Positions 46,298-57,666 of a stretch of DNA of 64,000 nt are shown in pieces (position 1 is the first letter of the stretch; the number at the start of each line of letters is the position of its first letter). The translations under genes and the position numbers were made by a program. This DNA comes from Neckera pumila (taxonomy: Eukaryota; Streptophyta; Bryopsida; Hypnales; Neckeraceae), in contig OZ018409.1 of assembly GCA_963969595.1 (NCBI GenBank), positions 17,144,975 through 17,208,974 of the forward strand, in the 5' to 3' direction. The notes under the pieces are model-generated. The model was not told where the DNA came from. It ran no database searches and saw only the letters and a program-made list of their open reading frames with translations.

Positions 46298-46606
46298 ATG
46301 GGAGGAGGAGAGTATCGGACCAAGGAGGGCGAAGGTTCCCTGGCAAGGGACTGGTGGAGCCGTGCGTCGTCAAAGTCTGCTGATCAAGAATCGTCACAAG
46401 AGTCTTCACAAGATGAGGCAGGGAAGGCGAGTCCTTCGCAAGAAACAGAGGATCTGGCCTGTCTGACTGCTGTGGTGCCTCGCTCTCAGCAACAACCTCC
46501 TGATTGGCAGCCAGCCAAGTCTAAACCTATAGACATTCCAAAAAAGAAAACGACGCCTCCGCCGGTGTTCGAAGTTGCACAGGATAAGCGGTACTGGTAT
46601 CAATAA
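46298..46606 (+). CDS. Small uncharacterised plant protein, 102 residues
   Basis: I start it at the ATG at 46298 (AATCATGGGAGG), which has a good plant initiation context and gives MGGGEYRTKEGEGSL. The longer in-frame start at 46253 adds a hydrophobic stretch that looks like UTR. The product has DWWSRASSKSA near residue 19, a serine/glutamine/acidic middle (SSQESSQDEAGKASPSQE), and a basic/proline tail IPKKKTTPPPVFEVAQDKRYWYQ ending in aromatic residues. It appears soluble and largely disordered, with no catalytic motif. The sharp ends of conserved-looking character (W-W near the start, YWYQ at the C-terminus) and the GC-rich leader make it the best candidate for a live gene here. I do not recognise the family. 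Confidence 0.6.
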   Translation: MGGGEYRTKEGEGSLARDWWSRASSKSADQESSQESSQDEAGKASPSQETEDLACLTAVVPRSQQQPPDWQPAKSKPIDIPKKKTTPPPVFEVAQDKRYWYQ

Positions 46607-49498
46607 TACCAATTCCTCTGTAGCTCCATGCAGGTTTTTTGCAATTCTACTGCCAGGTGATGATCGGTTATTGATTTGTTACTATTTTTCGTAAATACAT
46701 TCTGTAGACGAAGAATAAGAGGAGTATCGTAGGTTTTGCAACACACTTGACTGAAGAGTATATATATCTATCATAGAAAGTAGTACATTCGGGCTGTACA
46801 TGGCGACATCAGCTTCAAGTGGAGAAGACGGTGCTGGATTTTCTTCTGGTTCGTGTGGCTGAGTTATTCAATTAACTGCTGGAGTTTACATTAGCTTTTA
46901 TGAACAGAGGTACGCGTTTGTCCATAGTGTAAGAATACAAAAGAGATTTTTTAAAACATGAGCTGAGATACACACATGGCAGCCGCATTCTAGTCGGGCT
47001 CCAATTTGTAGTAAGAGTAAATTTCGTTATGAAAAGAAATTGTGTCTCCTGAAGGTTAGAGGTACAGTACAGGAAAGGTATTTAGACATGCTGCTCAGAG
47101 TACTGGCAGAGCTTTCAATTTCATACATGATATTAGCAAGAGTCTATAAGTATAGTGAATAACCGTAAGAATTGTATTCTACTTATGTATGTAACAAGGA
47201 TATATTGTACCAGAGTTTATGAGATTTTCTGTAGTGCAGGATGCTGATTTTGAGCTCTGATGTAAGTTATCATCAACTATGCCAACAGCACAAATGAAAA
47301 ATATTGAAATGCCTGGATCATCATGGTCGAGTGGCACAGAAGTTAGCTCATCTGGTTGTGTTTCTAGTCCCCATCACATTTGCATTTCGTAATCTAGATG
47401 AGTGTATGTAAATGTGCTGACACTGAACTTGGGTATATACGGCTCGGATAGCAGAAGTGATATCAATGGTAGACAAGAATAATGAGGACTGTTTGAAATA
47501 CCAGTCCGTGTTGTGAATCGTTCATGGAGTAGATAACAGGTTGAGAGCTGGGAGGTTTGGGACATTATTGGACATAACCAATTGGCAATTTGGATTGCGT
47601 GCAATTTGGGGATGTTGAGATTTCACGTTTGGTCAATTGGAGAGTTCAGAAGAAGTAGCTGGGTTCTAATATAGAACTCTCTCCAATTGGAAAGTGATTC
47701 CTCTTTTTAGAAAGCATAGAAAGCAACATATAACTATGACCTCAAAAGAGGCTCTATCTCCTCAAAAGAGGCAGACAACCCTGTCCCTACCCCCACCCCA
47801 CCCCACCCACACTCAATTAACACACACGCCTTTGATCTCAAATTTAAAACAACTGAACCCCCAATGCCGTCGATCTAAATTTTCCAAATAAATTATTTGC
47901 CGTTGATCATCATCACACGGTGAGAGATCTCGGCCATCTACAGAGATCAGGGCTTAGGGTTCGTCTCGGATCCTCAAGTTCCCGCATGTTCGTCTACAGA
48001 AATTAGGAAAACTTCTTGCTTGCGGAGTAAGAGCTGCCTTGGGTTGTTGGTGTTGAAGCGTAGGTGTGTATATCTTCTCTTCTTTTCTACTGCTTTGAGA
48101 TTTTAGGGTGGTTGTGATTGTTTTGCAACTCAAAAAGTGAGGAGGGGGCAACACATTGTCTGTTTAGATGTCTTGCTTTTGAATGATGTCGAGTATACTA
48201 TTGAATTCAAGGTTGAGTGTACACTGTGTGGTGTCGTTCACTGGCTGTCGTGAGGCCTATGGAAGTCGAATTGATGCAGGAAACGATCGATTCTAGATAA
48301 CTTTGTAGTCTGCTCTTGTGTAACTATGCCTGCTCAACCTGGCATTTGCTCCAGCGTCATGAATGAAAACGATCTGCAATTGCTACCAGTTGACCTGGAA
48401 CTTAGGGGAGGGCTCACAGCTTGAAGAAACTTTGAAGTGATTCTTCCTCTTCAAGAGAATCCGCTGTCAACAAGGATGTCTGCAATGGCGTTCTTCAAAA
48501 TATTTTAGGTCTTCTGGAACAGACACGCAGCCTGGACAAACTGGAAATTCATAAGACTTATGCATGGATCTGGCTTTGCACTGCTACTCAAATGCCCACG
48601 TATGGCTTATGAATTTTGGTACTCACTCTTTCCAAATTTATCACTGGTGAGCACTGCTTCTTTGGAATAATCAGATGAGTTGAAAACTATGTTGTACACC
48701 CCACCCCCACCCCATGAAAACCACATAAAGGATTCAAAAATGCACATGACTCACTGAAAATTCACGAGTTGCCTTACTTCCATATTGAGACACGTGAATA
48801 CTTGTCTCTGTCACTATCACTATCACCTCAAAAGAGGCAACACATTTAAGCTCACAAACTCTCTTCCTATTTGTGAACTAGAAAGTGAACCTGTCTCTAC
48901 TGAGCATGAGTGTCGTCAAACATCCAGTTATGGCTTCCAACATAGCTACCATAACACCGAATAAAACCTGTTTCATATGGCCTGCTCTACAATGACATTA
49001 GGAAATATTGTGCAACCTTAAGTTATTTTTGTCCTACTCTCATTATCATTTTGTTGTACTTTTCAAAGTTTGGATCACTTGTTTGGCACCCCACATAGTT
49101 GGATTGTTGAGGTCAGATGGTCCTTGTACAACAGCTCTGCGCAGTCGTGCGCTGCTTCCAATCTTTCATGCACACGTGTTTAGAACCAACAGTACGTTTC
49201 TACTCTGTGTCTATTGCACGTCACATTGCCTGTCCTGTCACATTGTGGGACTGAAATTATATTGCTTTCATCTCATTCTGTACGTCGTAGCCACATGCAG
49301 CCTTTAAATGGACAGGCTGGTGACCGTGGAAATCATCCCTTTGGTTATTGTGTGAAATATTAGCTTAGAAAATGCTGAAGCACTCATTGGAAGTCAAACT
49401 ATTGGTATTGTACAGTAGAGTAGAAGACCTCCCCTTCTTCACAGTAAATTTTGAGATCAACAGTTGCACTTTTGTCCTACACTGTAAAAGGATTCTTT
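46607..49498. other. Non-coding region, possible UTR or non-coding transcript
   Basis: 46607-47650 could hold the 3' UTR of the small gene. Around 47900-48100 there is CG-richer sequence with GGGCTTAGGGTTCG, a pattern often seen in plant 5' UTRs, but no coding frame follows. The word CCTCAAAAGAGGC occurs three times (47742, 47760, 48825), and C-rich CCCACCCCACC runs occur at 47785-47810 and 48700-48715. No protein gene is supported. Confidence 0.35.
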
Positions 49499-49586
49499 GT
49501 CATCCATTGGACAAAAAACTTCCGCGTTGGCGTTTACGGGTTAACCCTGAAACTATGAAGAGAACACAAAGTGTCCAATGGATGAC
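49499..49586. repeat. Inverted repeat, 15-bp stem
   Basis: GTCATCCATTGGACA (49499-49513) is perfectly complementary to 49572-49586, with a 58-base loop containing a CG-rich word. It could be the termini of a tiny MITE or a structured RNA element. Confidence 0.6.
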
Positions 49587-49800
49587 TTTTTCTGTTGGTC
49601 AAAAAATTAGTGGTCTAGTGGTCCAAGAATTGAGTCATATTTGAGTGAGCACCTAACACCGAGGTGGTGTGCTAGGTGATTTAATAAACTATCAACACAA
49701 GTTCTTTTTTGTGAGCATGATTGGTTTGTACAAAAGGGTGGAACAAGTCAATCAAAGAAATAAAGAATTGTATTGATCTATGAATAAAAATAATTTTGCC

Positions 49801-49899
49801 TGTCTAACATGTGAAGTAATGGTATGCTTACATAGAGAAGCCATCCATCGGACTCTATGTATGCATACCAAATAAGCTTACTTCAAATAAGTTTAGACA
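49801..49899. ncRNA. Candidate small-RNA hairpin
   Basis: The 99-base segment folds with TGTCTAAC..TGAAGTAA..GGTATGCTTACATAGAG on the 5' arm and the matching CTCTATGTATGCATACC..TTACTTCAAATAAGTTTAGACA on the 3' arm. The arms pair over about 35-40 bp with a few bulges and a loop near 49841-49858. Size and imperfect pairing fit a plant microRNA precursor, but a MITE-derived hairpin is equally possible. I do not recognise a known mature sequence. Confidence 0.35.
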
Positions 49900-51175
49900 A
49901 GTGAAATCAAGGAAAGCCAGAGATCGCACGACAATGTTTGATCAGAAGAGAGAAATTTTGTATTTCATTAAGAGGTCCTAAGGCAAAGAACCCAGTTCCA
50001 AGAGTGTTCTTAAAGTATCCTACAATTTTGTTAAATTCAAGTATTCTACAACTTTTGAACCTTTAGGATGTGCCACTGAAACGTTGTTCTTTACCTGTCC
50101 TAGTTTTCAAAGTTATGTGTAGATTTAGGTCACACATTTTGGCATCCAAATCACACAAATTTAACTAAATTTATGCTCCTCAAATCTTTAGTTAGATGAT
50201 GAGTACATTTTGGTTATGAGGATGTAAACCAAAACATCACAAGAAATTAATATCATGAACTTCTCTCAATGCAAAGCACTAGGAGGATTGGAGTAGTCAG
50301 TCATGTTATGAATCTAAGCAAAAGATGTTGGAAGCTCTTCATGGATCCTTTCCATAATCCCCTCTAACATGTGGGAAGTTTTGGGCAAAGGGGCTACTTT
50401 TGTACCACTTTAGCCTTCATTTTTTCTACCCTAATTCTCAAGGTAAAACTCTATTAGCCCATCTCACAAAGATGGAAGCATGAATGATGATTTCAGCTTG
50501 AAACAAAAAGCATCATTTACCCCCTTAAGTAGTTTAACCTAAAGGATGTTTTTTCAATTGTCCTAGTGAAATAATTATAACTCTCTTGATTGAACAGTGA
50601 AAAGGGTGTTGGTCCTTGTTGTTGTTGTTTCTGGGTTTTTGGGAGGAGGAGGTTATTGAAAATGGTTGCTACAATATGATTAATGATTTTATTTTTAGGA
50701 TTATTTTATTGAACTTGAAACTCTCACTGTATGTTTTTCTAATGTATTAGCATTATTCAAAAAATATGGGACATATATATATATATATATATATACTGTA
50801 TATATATATATTCATCACCCGTACTTGTATTCATCTTTATTATGTCTTTGAAATTAAATTTTTTTTATATATTTTGGAAATGGGGGTTGTAATTGAAATG
50901 GGCTGTGTCACTCTTTTGAGTGAAATGTATAGGGTAAAGCCACTTTGTAAACCATTGCTAGAATTTGTCCCGTACATTTGCAGGGAGAATTCTGAATTGC
51001 AATGAGCCGCACTGCTTGATTATGTAGGCAAAACCACGTAATCGGGCATTACAGATTTTTCATCCAAAATGACTAGTTCATCCAAGAAAATCTGTTGCCC
51101 ACCTGTGGTTTACGATGGATAATGCCCTCAGACTCGGGCATTACCCTACATTGAGTGGCGCACTTGCAAAAGGAC
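49900..51175. other. Non-coding stretch with a TA microsatellite
   Basis: No gene is seen. A (TA)n tract with one interruption lies at 50773-50812. A GGGCATTAC word occurs at 51044 and 51136. Confidence 0.4.
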
Positions 51176-51179
51176 TTAA

Positions 51180-51420
51180 CCCCTAAAGGACCATTGTCAT
51201 TTCGACAGACATTTGGGATTTCGGGCAAGTACCTACGGGCTGAAATTTTGTCGTGATTTTTTTGAAACTTTTTCTGAAGATAGAAAAATTGATAATCTTT
51301 GTGGGAATATAATTTTCTTCACAATTGGTGCTCACGAAAAAAAGTTATGACCAAATAAGCTCAAAATAGGGGATGGACATTTTGACTTCTCACAAAAAAA
51401 AAAAATTCCATAGAAATTTC
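51180..51420 (+). mobile_element. TTAA element T5, left end only
   Basis: TTAA (51176-51179) is followed by CCCCTAAAGGACCATTGTC. The next ~230 bp align with the reverse complement of the right arm of T4 (shared ACCTACGGGCTGAA, TTTGTCGTGATTTT, CTTTGTGGGAATATA, AAGTTATG(A/T)CCAAATAAGC). No matching right end is found before M2, so T5 looks truncated. An alternative is that it and the right end of T4 once bounded one larger element. Confidence 0.55.
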
Positions 51421-52386
51421 ATTCAATTAATAATAGGTCTAAATATAGTCTATTTAAAGTGAATTTATACACGAGAGTAGAACTCCTTTTGTACAACACC
51501 ATGTCTAAATTTCACTTCAAAATTCCAATTTCTCAATTTATGAGAGCGTTTTTAAGGGTGGCCAATTACTTTTGGGAGTCACTGTAGGTAGGAACACCCA
51601 AGTGCACCAACGGCCTAAAAGCGCCACTTGATTAGATGTTCTCATTATGTGCATTTCCTACATCAAATGTACCTATTCACCTATTGTTAAAATCCAATTA
51701 TAGATCATCTACCAAAAAAACTTTGATCCCTCATTATATTTTTATATGGTATCTAAATGATGCATTTGTTAGTGCATTGACATCTCTTTCATTTTCCAAT
51801 TAGAAAAATATATATTTTGGAGCAATCCAAAAATAGGAACTGTTCATGATAGAAAAAATTGCACTTTTAGGTATTTCAACTTTCATGGGCAAAAAGAATC
51901 GAACGTTGTCTCTTCAAACCAATGCTGCCGATGGGGGGAGGGGAGATACGTTGGTAGCTCTCATTCATATTTACGTTGACATATTGGCATCATGGAATTA
52001 TGATAGTCATGCAGAATTTGTCGTCCACACAATTTAACTAAAAGATAGAAGGCTACAAGACCACATTGCAAGCCTTTAACAATTTTGGTTTCACAAAAAG
52101 GAGTGAAGACCAATCTGAAAATTTTAGGTAGTGTAGGTGGGAATTTAGAATTAATAGAATTTCATCCAAAAGTATCCAAACCAAAGTTTATATATCTATA
52201 TATCTATTTATCCACATATTTATATAGATAAAAATATCTATTTGTCTACTTATACCAACAACAAACTTAAGTAGATATCTATAATAGACTTACTTAGCCA
52301 ACATTGTGAGGTGCACAAATATGATTCAAAAGCAAAAATTTGATTAGTCAATGCGTGTAGATTTCAAATTAATAAAGGAACATCAC
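51421..52386. other. Non-coding stretch
   Basis: AT-rich. A TATCTATATATCTATTTATC microsatellite-like tract lies at 52188-52250. No gene. Confidence 0.35.
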
Positions 52387-52388
52387 TA

Positions 52389-53630
52389 CACAAGATAGTG
52401 CAATTAGGTTGCCTTGTCAATTAGGTTGCTTTACCTCAAATAAATTACCTCGTAGATTAACCCCTAAAGGACCAAGGCCTTTTTTTTGCCAAAGAACTCT
52501 CAAAGCTGCCATTTCTAGAGCAAAGAGTAAAAAAAACTGAAAATTGTTTTTTTTGCACATCCAACTGTTAGAGTTTATACCTAACTAGTATGACAATGTG
52601 TGGAAAAAATTTCAGAATTTTTGACCACACAGATTGCAAGATATCTGCGTTCAAAGTGAAAAAAACAAGATTTTCAGCACATTGCGGGACTAGATTTTTT
52701 GACTTTGAACATTTTTAATTTAAATGTTTTGCACTACAGAGTTTTGAGCTTTAAATCTTTATAGTGGAGAATTGAGTTGAGAGTCTAGGAAAAAAAAAGA
52801 AATTCAAGGTCAAAAAGTCTAGTCCGCATTTTTTGACTTTGAACAATTTTTAACTGAACTTGTTTGCACTACCAAGTTTTGAGCTTTAAATCTTTCTAGT
52901 GGAGATGTTAAGTAGAAGATAGTACAAGACAAAAGGAAAATCTAAAATATTTTTATCTTTTAGATGGAATGAAAATGCACTAATCCCAACGGTGAGATTA
53001 TTCTAGCAAAAAAATTAAACCATGTGGAACCTTTTTTTTTGAAAAATTACAAAAATTGCATTCCAAAATGAATCCTACAAGTTATATTTTTCAAGAAGAG
53101 GCTCTGATTGCCCAAAAAACAAGATTGTCCATAATTTTCTTATGAAAAATCCAAATGAAATGAATCAAAGCTCCCAAATCGGCAAAATATAATCTATAAG
53201 GAGAAAAAATTGAAAAAAAAAAAAAAAAATTTGCAAAATTTTTTGTTGCCCGCTCTCCCCTGTTTTGAGCTTATTTGGACATAACTTTTGTTCCCGGGCA
53301 CCGTTAGAAAAAAAAAATATATATTCCCACAAAGCTTATCAGTTTTTTTATCTTCAAAAAAAATTTCAGAAAATCACGACAAAAATTCAGCCCGTAGGTA
53401 CCTGTCTGAAATCCATTTGTCCCCCAAATGGACAATGGTCCTTTAGGGGTTAATGCTTGTCCACATGGAGGCGCAGGCAACTCTCTGAACCAAGCCTTGA
53501 ACAGTTGCACTAATCTATTCCATATACATAGCTTTAGATTGAATGCATCATTTTACAATAGCAATGAATATGTATATAGTAGATACTGTCAAGAAATTAG
53601 TGTGAGGCAACCTAATTTCACTATTTTGTG
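52389..53630. mobile_element. MITE M2 interrupted by T4
   Basis: Ends CACAAGATAGTG and CACTATTTTGTG, flanked by TA (52387-52388, 53631-53632). Without T4 and one TTAA it is 249 bp, against 250 bp for M1, and aligns along its length with the reverse complement of M1 (TTAGGTTGCCTTGTCAATTA, TTACCTC(G/A)TAGAT, TCCACATGGAGGCGCA, CAAGCCTTGAAC, GAATGCATCATT). It is a full-length member of the same family in opposite orientation. Confidence 0.88.
52461..53449. mobile_element. TTAA-flanked element T4 (989 bp) nested in M2
   Basis: Starts CCCCTAAAGGACCA and ends TGGTCCTTTAGGGG, flanked by TTAA (52457-52460, 53450-53453). M1 preserves the unoccupied site: CATAGATCAATGCTTG where M2 has CGTAGATTAA..TTAATGCTTG. 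The insertion and a 4-bp duplication are thus shown directly. The interior contains two related blocks at 52690-52760 and 52835-52900 (TTTTTGACTTTGAACA..GAGCTTTAAATCTTT). No transposase, so non-autonomous. Confidence 0.9.
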
Positions 53631-53632
53631 TA

Positions 53633-54813
53633 TTGGGAAGGAACTTCAAAGGAACAATTCATATGCATTTTTCAATGAACAAAAGTGGAGTTAGGAACAA
53701 AATATCATTAGATGAGATTTAGAGGTCTTGGAGGGCTCCGAGTTCCCCTGCTGTCTGCTGCTTTTCCAAACTGTTGGAATGCAGTAGCAGTTGGCTGACG
53801 TGGCACAGCGACTGCCATGTCATTTTTTGAAAAAAAAAAAAAAAAAAAAATTGTTTTGCTTAAAGTGATATTTTGGTAAAAAAAAAATTCTGGCACCTCC
53901 ATACCGGCGTTCACTGAATCTGGGCAGATCAGGGAACGGGCCTGAAATGGCCCTCCAAGACCTTCAAATATTATCTAATGGGTTCTTCTACCTTAATACT
54001 AAGTTGAAAGAAATGTTATTATATGTAGTCCTTGCCAGCCCCTTCATGTGATTATGAAAAATAACATTAAAATGCTTTAATGAATAATATAAAATATATT
54101 TGTTCATTTGGATATAATTAAATACTTGATTGAAAAAAATTAGCTACAAATGCATTCATACATTTCATTTTATGGACTTTCAAAATAGTATGTTTGCAAA
54201 AAAATTTAGAATCTTATTTGTTACCAACCTTGAAAAGAAAAAAGTTTCCCCCTAATTACTACATCATGCATTTAATGGACTTAAGAAACCATACTTGAGG
54301 TTCATAGGGCTACTCTACACCTGGCATAATTTTCAAATCTTTTCAAATCTTTTCAAATCTTTTCAAATCTTTTACAATCTTTTACAATATTTTAAAGACG
54401 CCTTGAGTGGAGGTCAATGTAACTATCCATTTTGCAAGGGTTTAGAGTCCTTTTAGGCTAAAAAGTGAATTTGAAATTAAAAATCATCTACTAGGATTTA
54501 AAAAAAAAAAACTGCTATTTTTACAAAAATCTTCATCTTGCACATGTGAGCAAAACTTGCTTCTTGTGTACTATTACTGAGATCAGTAAAGTATTTTTTC
54601 TTTAAAAGTAATTGGTTGACCTCAAACCTCAACACAAGTTGGAAAAATATTCCAAATTTTTTGTTTTATTTAAACTAATATATGCCATCATCTAAAAATA
54701 GAAAAATCAAAGCATTTATTTTCTTAAATTTAATCCATAACAAATTTGGAGAAAAAAAAAATTTAAGGTCCGAATTTTAGGGAACATACAATTAATAAGT
54801 GTTTTACTTAGCA
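53633..54813. other. Non-coding stretch with a 10-bp tandem repeat
   Basis: AT-rich, no gene. At 54332-54392 the decamer TTTTCAAATC repeats four times and then drifts to TTTTACAATC (twice). Confidence 0.45.
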
Positions 54814-55048
54814 TTGAAGCTTTGAAACTATTGAGAAAAATAAGCGAAACAAAAACTCAAAACAAAAAACATCAAAGTATACAAGAGAATAATACATACA
54901 CTAACATTGAAGAATGGAAGTATATACAAAACTAAGGAGAAAGACGATCAATAGTACTCTCTCTGTATTGGCTAAGAAATAGCATCTACTACTTTGTTGA
55001 CTAATCTACCATACATTATGGGGAGCGTTCACACTACATTTCTTAACA
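54814..55048 (-). repeat. 3' LTR of copia-2
   Basis: Inner edge (TGTTAAG on the minus strand) at 55048 is clear. The outer edge is approximate. Similar to 62185-62404 with small indels. Confidence 0.65.
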
Positions 55049-57400
55049 TTCCTCTACGCTTGACATAATATGGATAAAATAATAAAATCATACTGGCTGG
55101 TCAATGAAGGCAATAAAATCAATTGAATGCCAAACATATTTGCCAAGTTGTGGACTTGGTCGCTCGGGGGGTGCTGTGCCTTAAAAAAATAAGGATATAT
55201 GAGCGACCAACCACTATTTTATAGGGGGCTATTACTTTTTTTTTTTTTTTTTTTCACATGCTACAATTATGTAATTTTCTAATTTGGGTTAATAGAGAAG
55301 GGGCTTGCATTACTTACAATTCCAATTTTCTATGAATAAATGATATGGTAAATTAGATTGAAAAATTATTCTACTATAATTTTGGCCCAAAATTGAATGG
55401 GGTGGTTTGGTTTAGGGAATGTTCTCGACATATATAATGCAGCATGGACCCAAAAAATGTTGAGAAAATTTCAGGCCAACGACAATTTAAGTTACAACGA
55501 AATTTGACAGAAGAAAGCTTTTACTCCAAAAAAAACTTTGGTGTCACCCTTTACTTGATATCTCACAAGATTCATTCTCATGTGGGAGCTGTATTAGGAC
55601 ACACATCAAACATAGTTTTCGTACACAATGATGGAGTAAGAAAAATAATGCTCATTGTGTTTACAAACACAGTGAATGGGACCAAAGTTAGCATTGCCAA
55701 AGACTATGCGCATGCGCAAATCCGCATAAGTATCGCTGGAGTTGCAAAAAAACGAACTGAGTAGCTCCGGCCACCCCACATCATCCTCTACAGAGTACAA
55801 TCTGATCTTGTAATTGAGTGCCATCATCCACGCCCCTAAACCCTGCGTTCAACAAATCGAATCTGTCATTACACCACGCAGCACATCTGGATCCAGAACG
55901 CAAGAGCAACGCACCCTAAACCCTGAAAGGTAAATCACAAATTAACAAGAGCATGAAGACCACAAGACAACCGCAATACAAAACCCTACGTTGCCCAATT
56001 CAGAGACTAGCAATACCTCAAAGCAGCAGGTGCCAAGATGATCGCAGCGACCCCAGGCACCATGTGACGCTGTCACGCAAGAAAAAGACACAGAAAAAAC
56101 AATTCCCCAAATCCTGAAGTCGTAAAGCCTAAAACCAAAACACAGATCTGCACCAAACCGTGACGGATTTGCAACAAAACGTAACGAGGGCTGCTTGGGG
56201 ATGCTCCCAACGAACCAACCGTAGCCAAACAACAAAATTGATTGCACAAACCGTAGCCAAACAACAAAATTGATTGCACAAACCCGTAGCCAAACAACGA
56301 AATTGATTGCACAAGCTGTAAACCCTACACGCACAACACAGATCCAACGAAATTGATTGCACAAACCATAAACCCTACACGCACAACACAGATCCGCCCC
56401 AAACCGTAACGAGGGCTGCTGTGGGACACCTGAAACTGAACGAGCGCACAAACCGTAAACCCCGTATCCAGCAAACTGAGGTCCTTGCACAAACCCTCCA
56501 CCTCATCCAAAGCAAATTGATTGCACAAACCCTCCACCTCGTCGACAGCAAACTCAGGTCCTTGCACACGCCACGGCCGGATTCTTGCACACGTCGGGAG
56601 ATTGCACCCAGTCCCGACCAATTGAACAAACCCTAAACCTCTTCCTTGCAAACTCAGACGCAACGGTCGGCTTCAAGTGAACTGACCCCTAAGCCGAGTT
56701 GAGCCAGATTGCCCTGACCCCTAAGCCGAAAACCCCATCACTGAGCCAGATTGAACTGACCCCTAAGCGCAGTAAACCATCACTGAGTACCCTAAACGAG
56801 ATCTGCACAATCTTGTATTCTGTAATATTAAATCATACTCCGTATTAACTTATAGTAGTCAGACCCTAAATTATGTATCCATGTACAATGTATAACACTT
56901 AGTTGTAAGAGTAGTTAAGTCACTGTAGGAATCCGAGAGTCTTACATGAACTAAGATGTATATTTCCTATAGTACAATAAGCAATTTCAGACATTTGGCC
57001 AAAGAATTTAATATAAAGGGGGCTATTTTAGTACTACTGCATTTTCTAATGGGGCCTATTATTCCATACCCTATAGTACTTTAAAGACATCCAATGCCAT
57101 ATTCTATACCCTATAGTACTCTAAACTCTTTTATAATTTTTAGCCCAAATGAATAAAAAATACCCTATCATTTTTCCGCTCATAGTTTGCTAATCCGCCC
57201 GATGACTACACCCCCCGAGCTTGGTCGGCTGGTTTTATACGTCGGTGGTCAACCAACCGGTCCGCGGTTCAAATCCCGTCGGCCTTATTGACTGGTTCAA
57301 AAAATTCGCGGCTTAGCATGCTAGTGAAGCAGGAATAACAGTCGACCTGCTGTTCCAATCCTGAGCTGTGATGTAACAAGATGCAGGACATCCCAAAATG
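55049..57400. repeat. Sequence inserted between RNase H and 3' LTR of copia-2
   Basis: It contains an AT-rich part with a poly-T tract (55230-55253), a 106-codon chance-looking frame (55444-55764), and a C/A-rich tandem-repeat block (55830-56800). In that block a ~34-bp unit GTAGCCAAACAACAAAATTG repeats three times (56219-56310), CGTAACGAGGGCTGCT occurs twice (56178, 56405), and CTGACCCCTAAGC(C/G) four times (56683-56770). Scattered CCCTAAACCCT words are telomere-like but do not form an array. Frames here, including 55942-56490 minus, follow the repeats and show no domain. Confidence 0.5.
57212..57300 (+). repeat. tRNA-derived (SINE-like) sequence with a pol III B box
   Basis: GGTTCAAATCCC (57266-57277) matches the pol III B box well, and AGCTTGGTCGGCTGGTT (57220-57236) is a plausible A box about 45 bp upstream. 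The T-arm and acceptor do not pair properly, so it is not a functional tRNA gene. A SINE head is more likely. A poly-A tail or target duplication was not found. Confidence 0.35.
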
Positions 57401-57666
57401 GTTAACAAACTCCAGCATTAAACCTAAAAGCGTGGTTCTCACCATGACCCTACCTTTTTCTATCTGAAAATTTCCGTAATCTTAAAAGTTTACGGTTGTT
57501 GCCTCATTAAAACCATATTTGAGAAAACCTTGGTTATATTCAAGGATAAAACCACAGATGAAGGAAAAGAGTACAACTCCTTTTATTAATCCATTCTCAT
57601 AGTAAAACCCAGTGGGAAAAATCCATGGAAAGATATCAAAAGGATCAATAAATTCATAATGAAAAT

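Noticed and set aside
51180..53449. One 2.27-kb element with long inverted repeats bounded by T5 left and T4 right
   Set aside because: The right end of T4 is explained by an insertion whose empty site is preserved in M1, with TTAA on both sides at 52457 and 53450; T5 is better read as a separate truncated copy.
55830..55935. Telomere-like CCCTAAACCCT words
   Set aside because: Only isolated one- or two-unit occurrences; not an interstitial telomere array.
55942..56490. 182-codon minus-strand frame with cysteine/valine/leucine-rich repeats
   Set aside because: The peptide repeats mirror the local ~34-bp DNA tandem repeats, several overlapping frames are open, and no domain is present.
57212..57300. 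Functional tRNA gene
   Set aside because: The B box is good, but the T stem and acceptor stem do not pair and no proper anticodon arm can be drawn.
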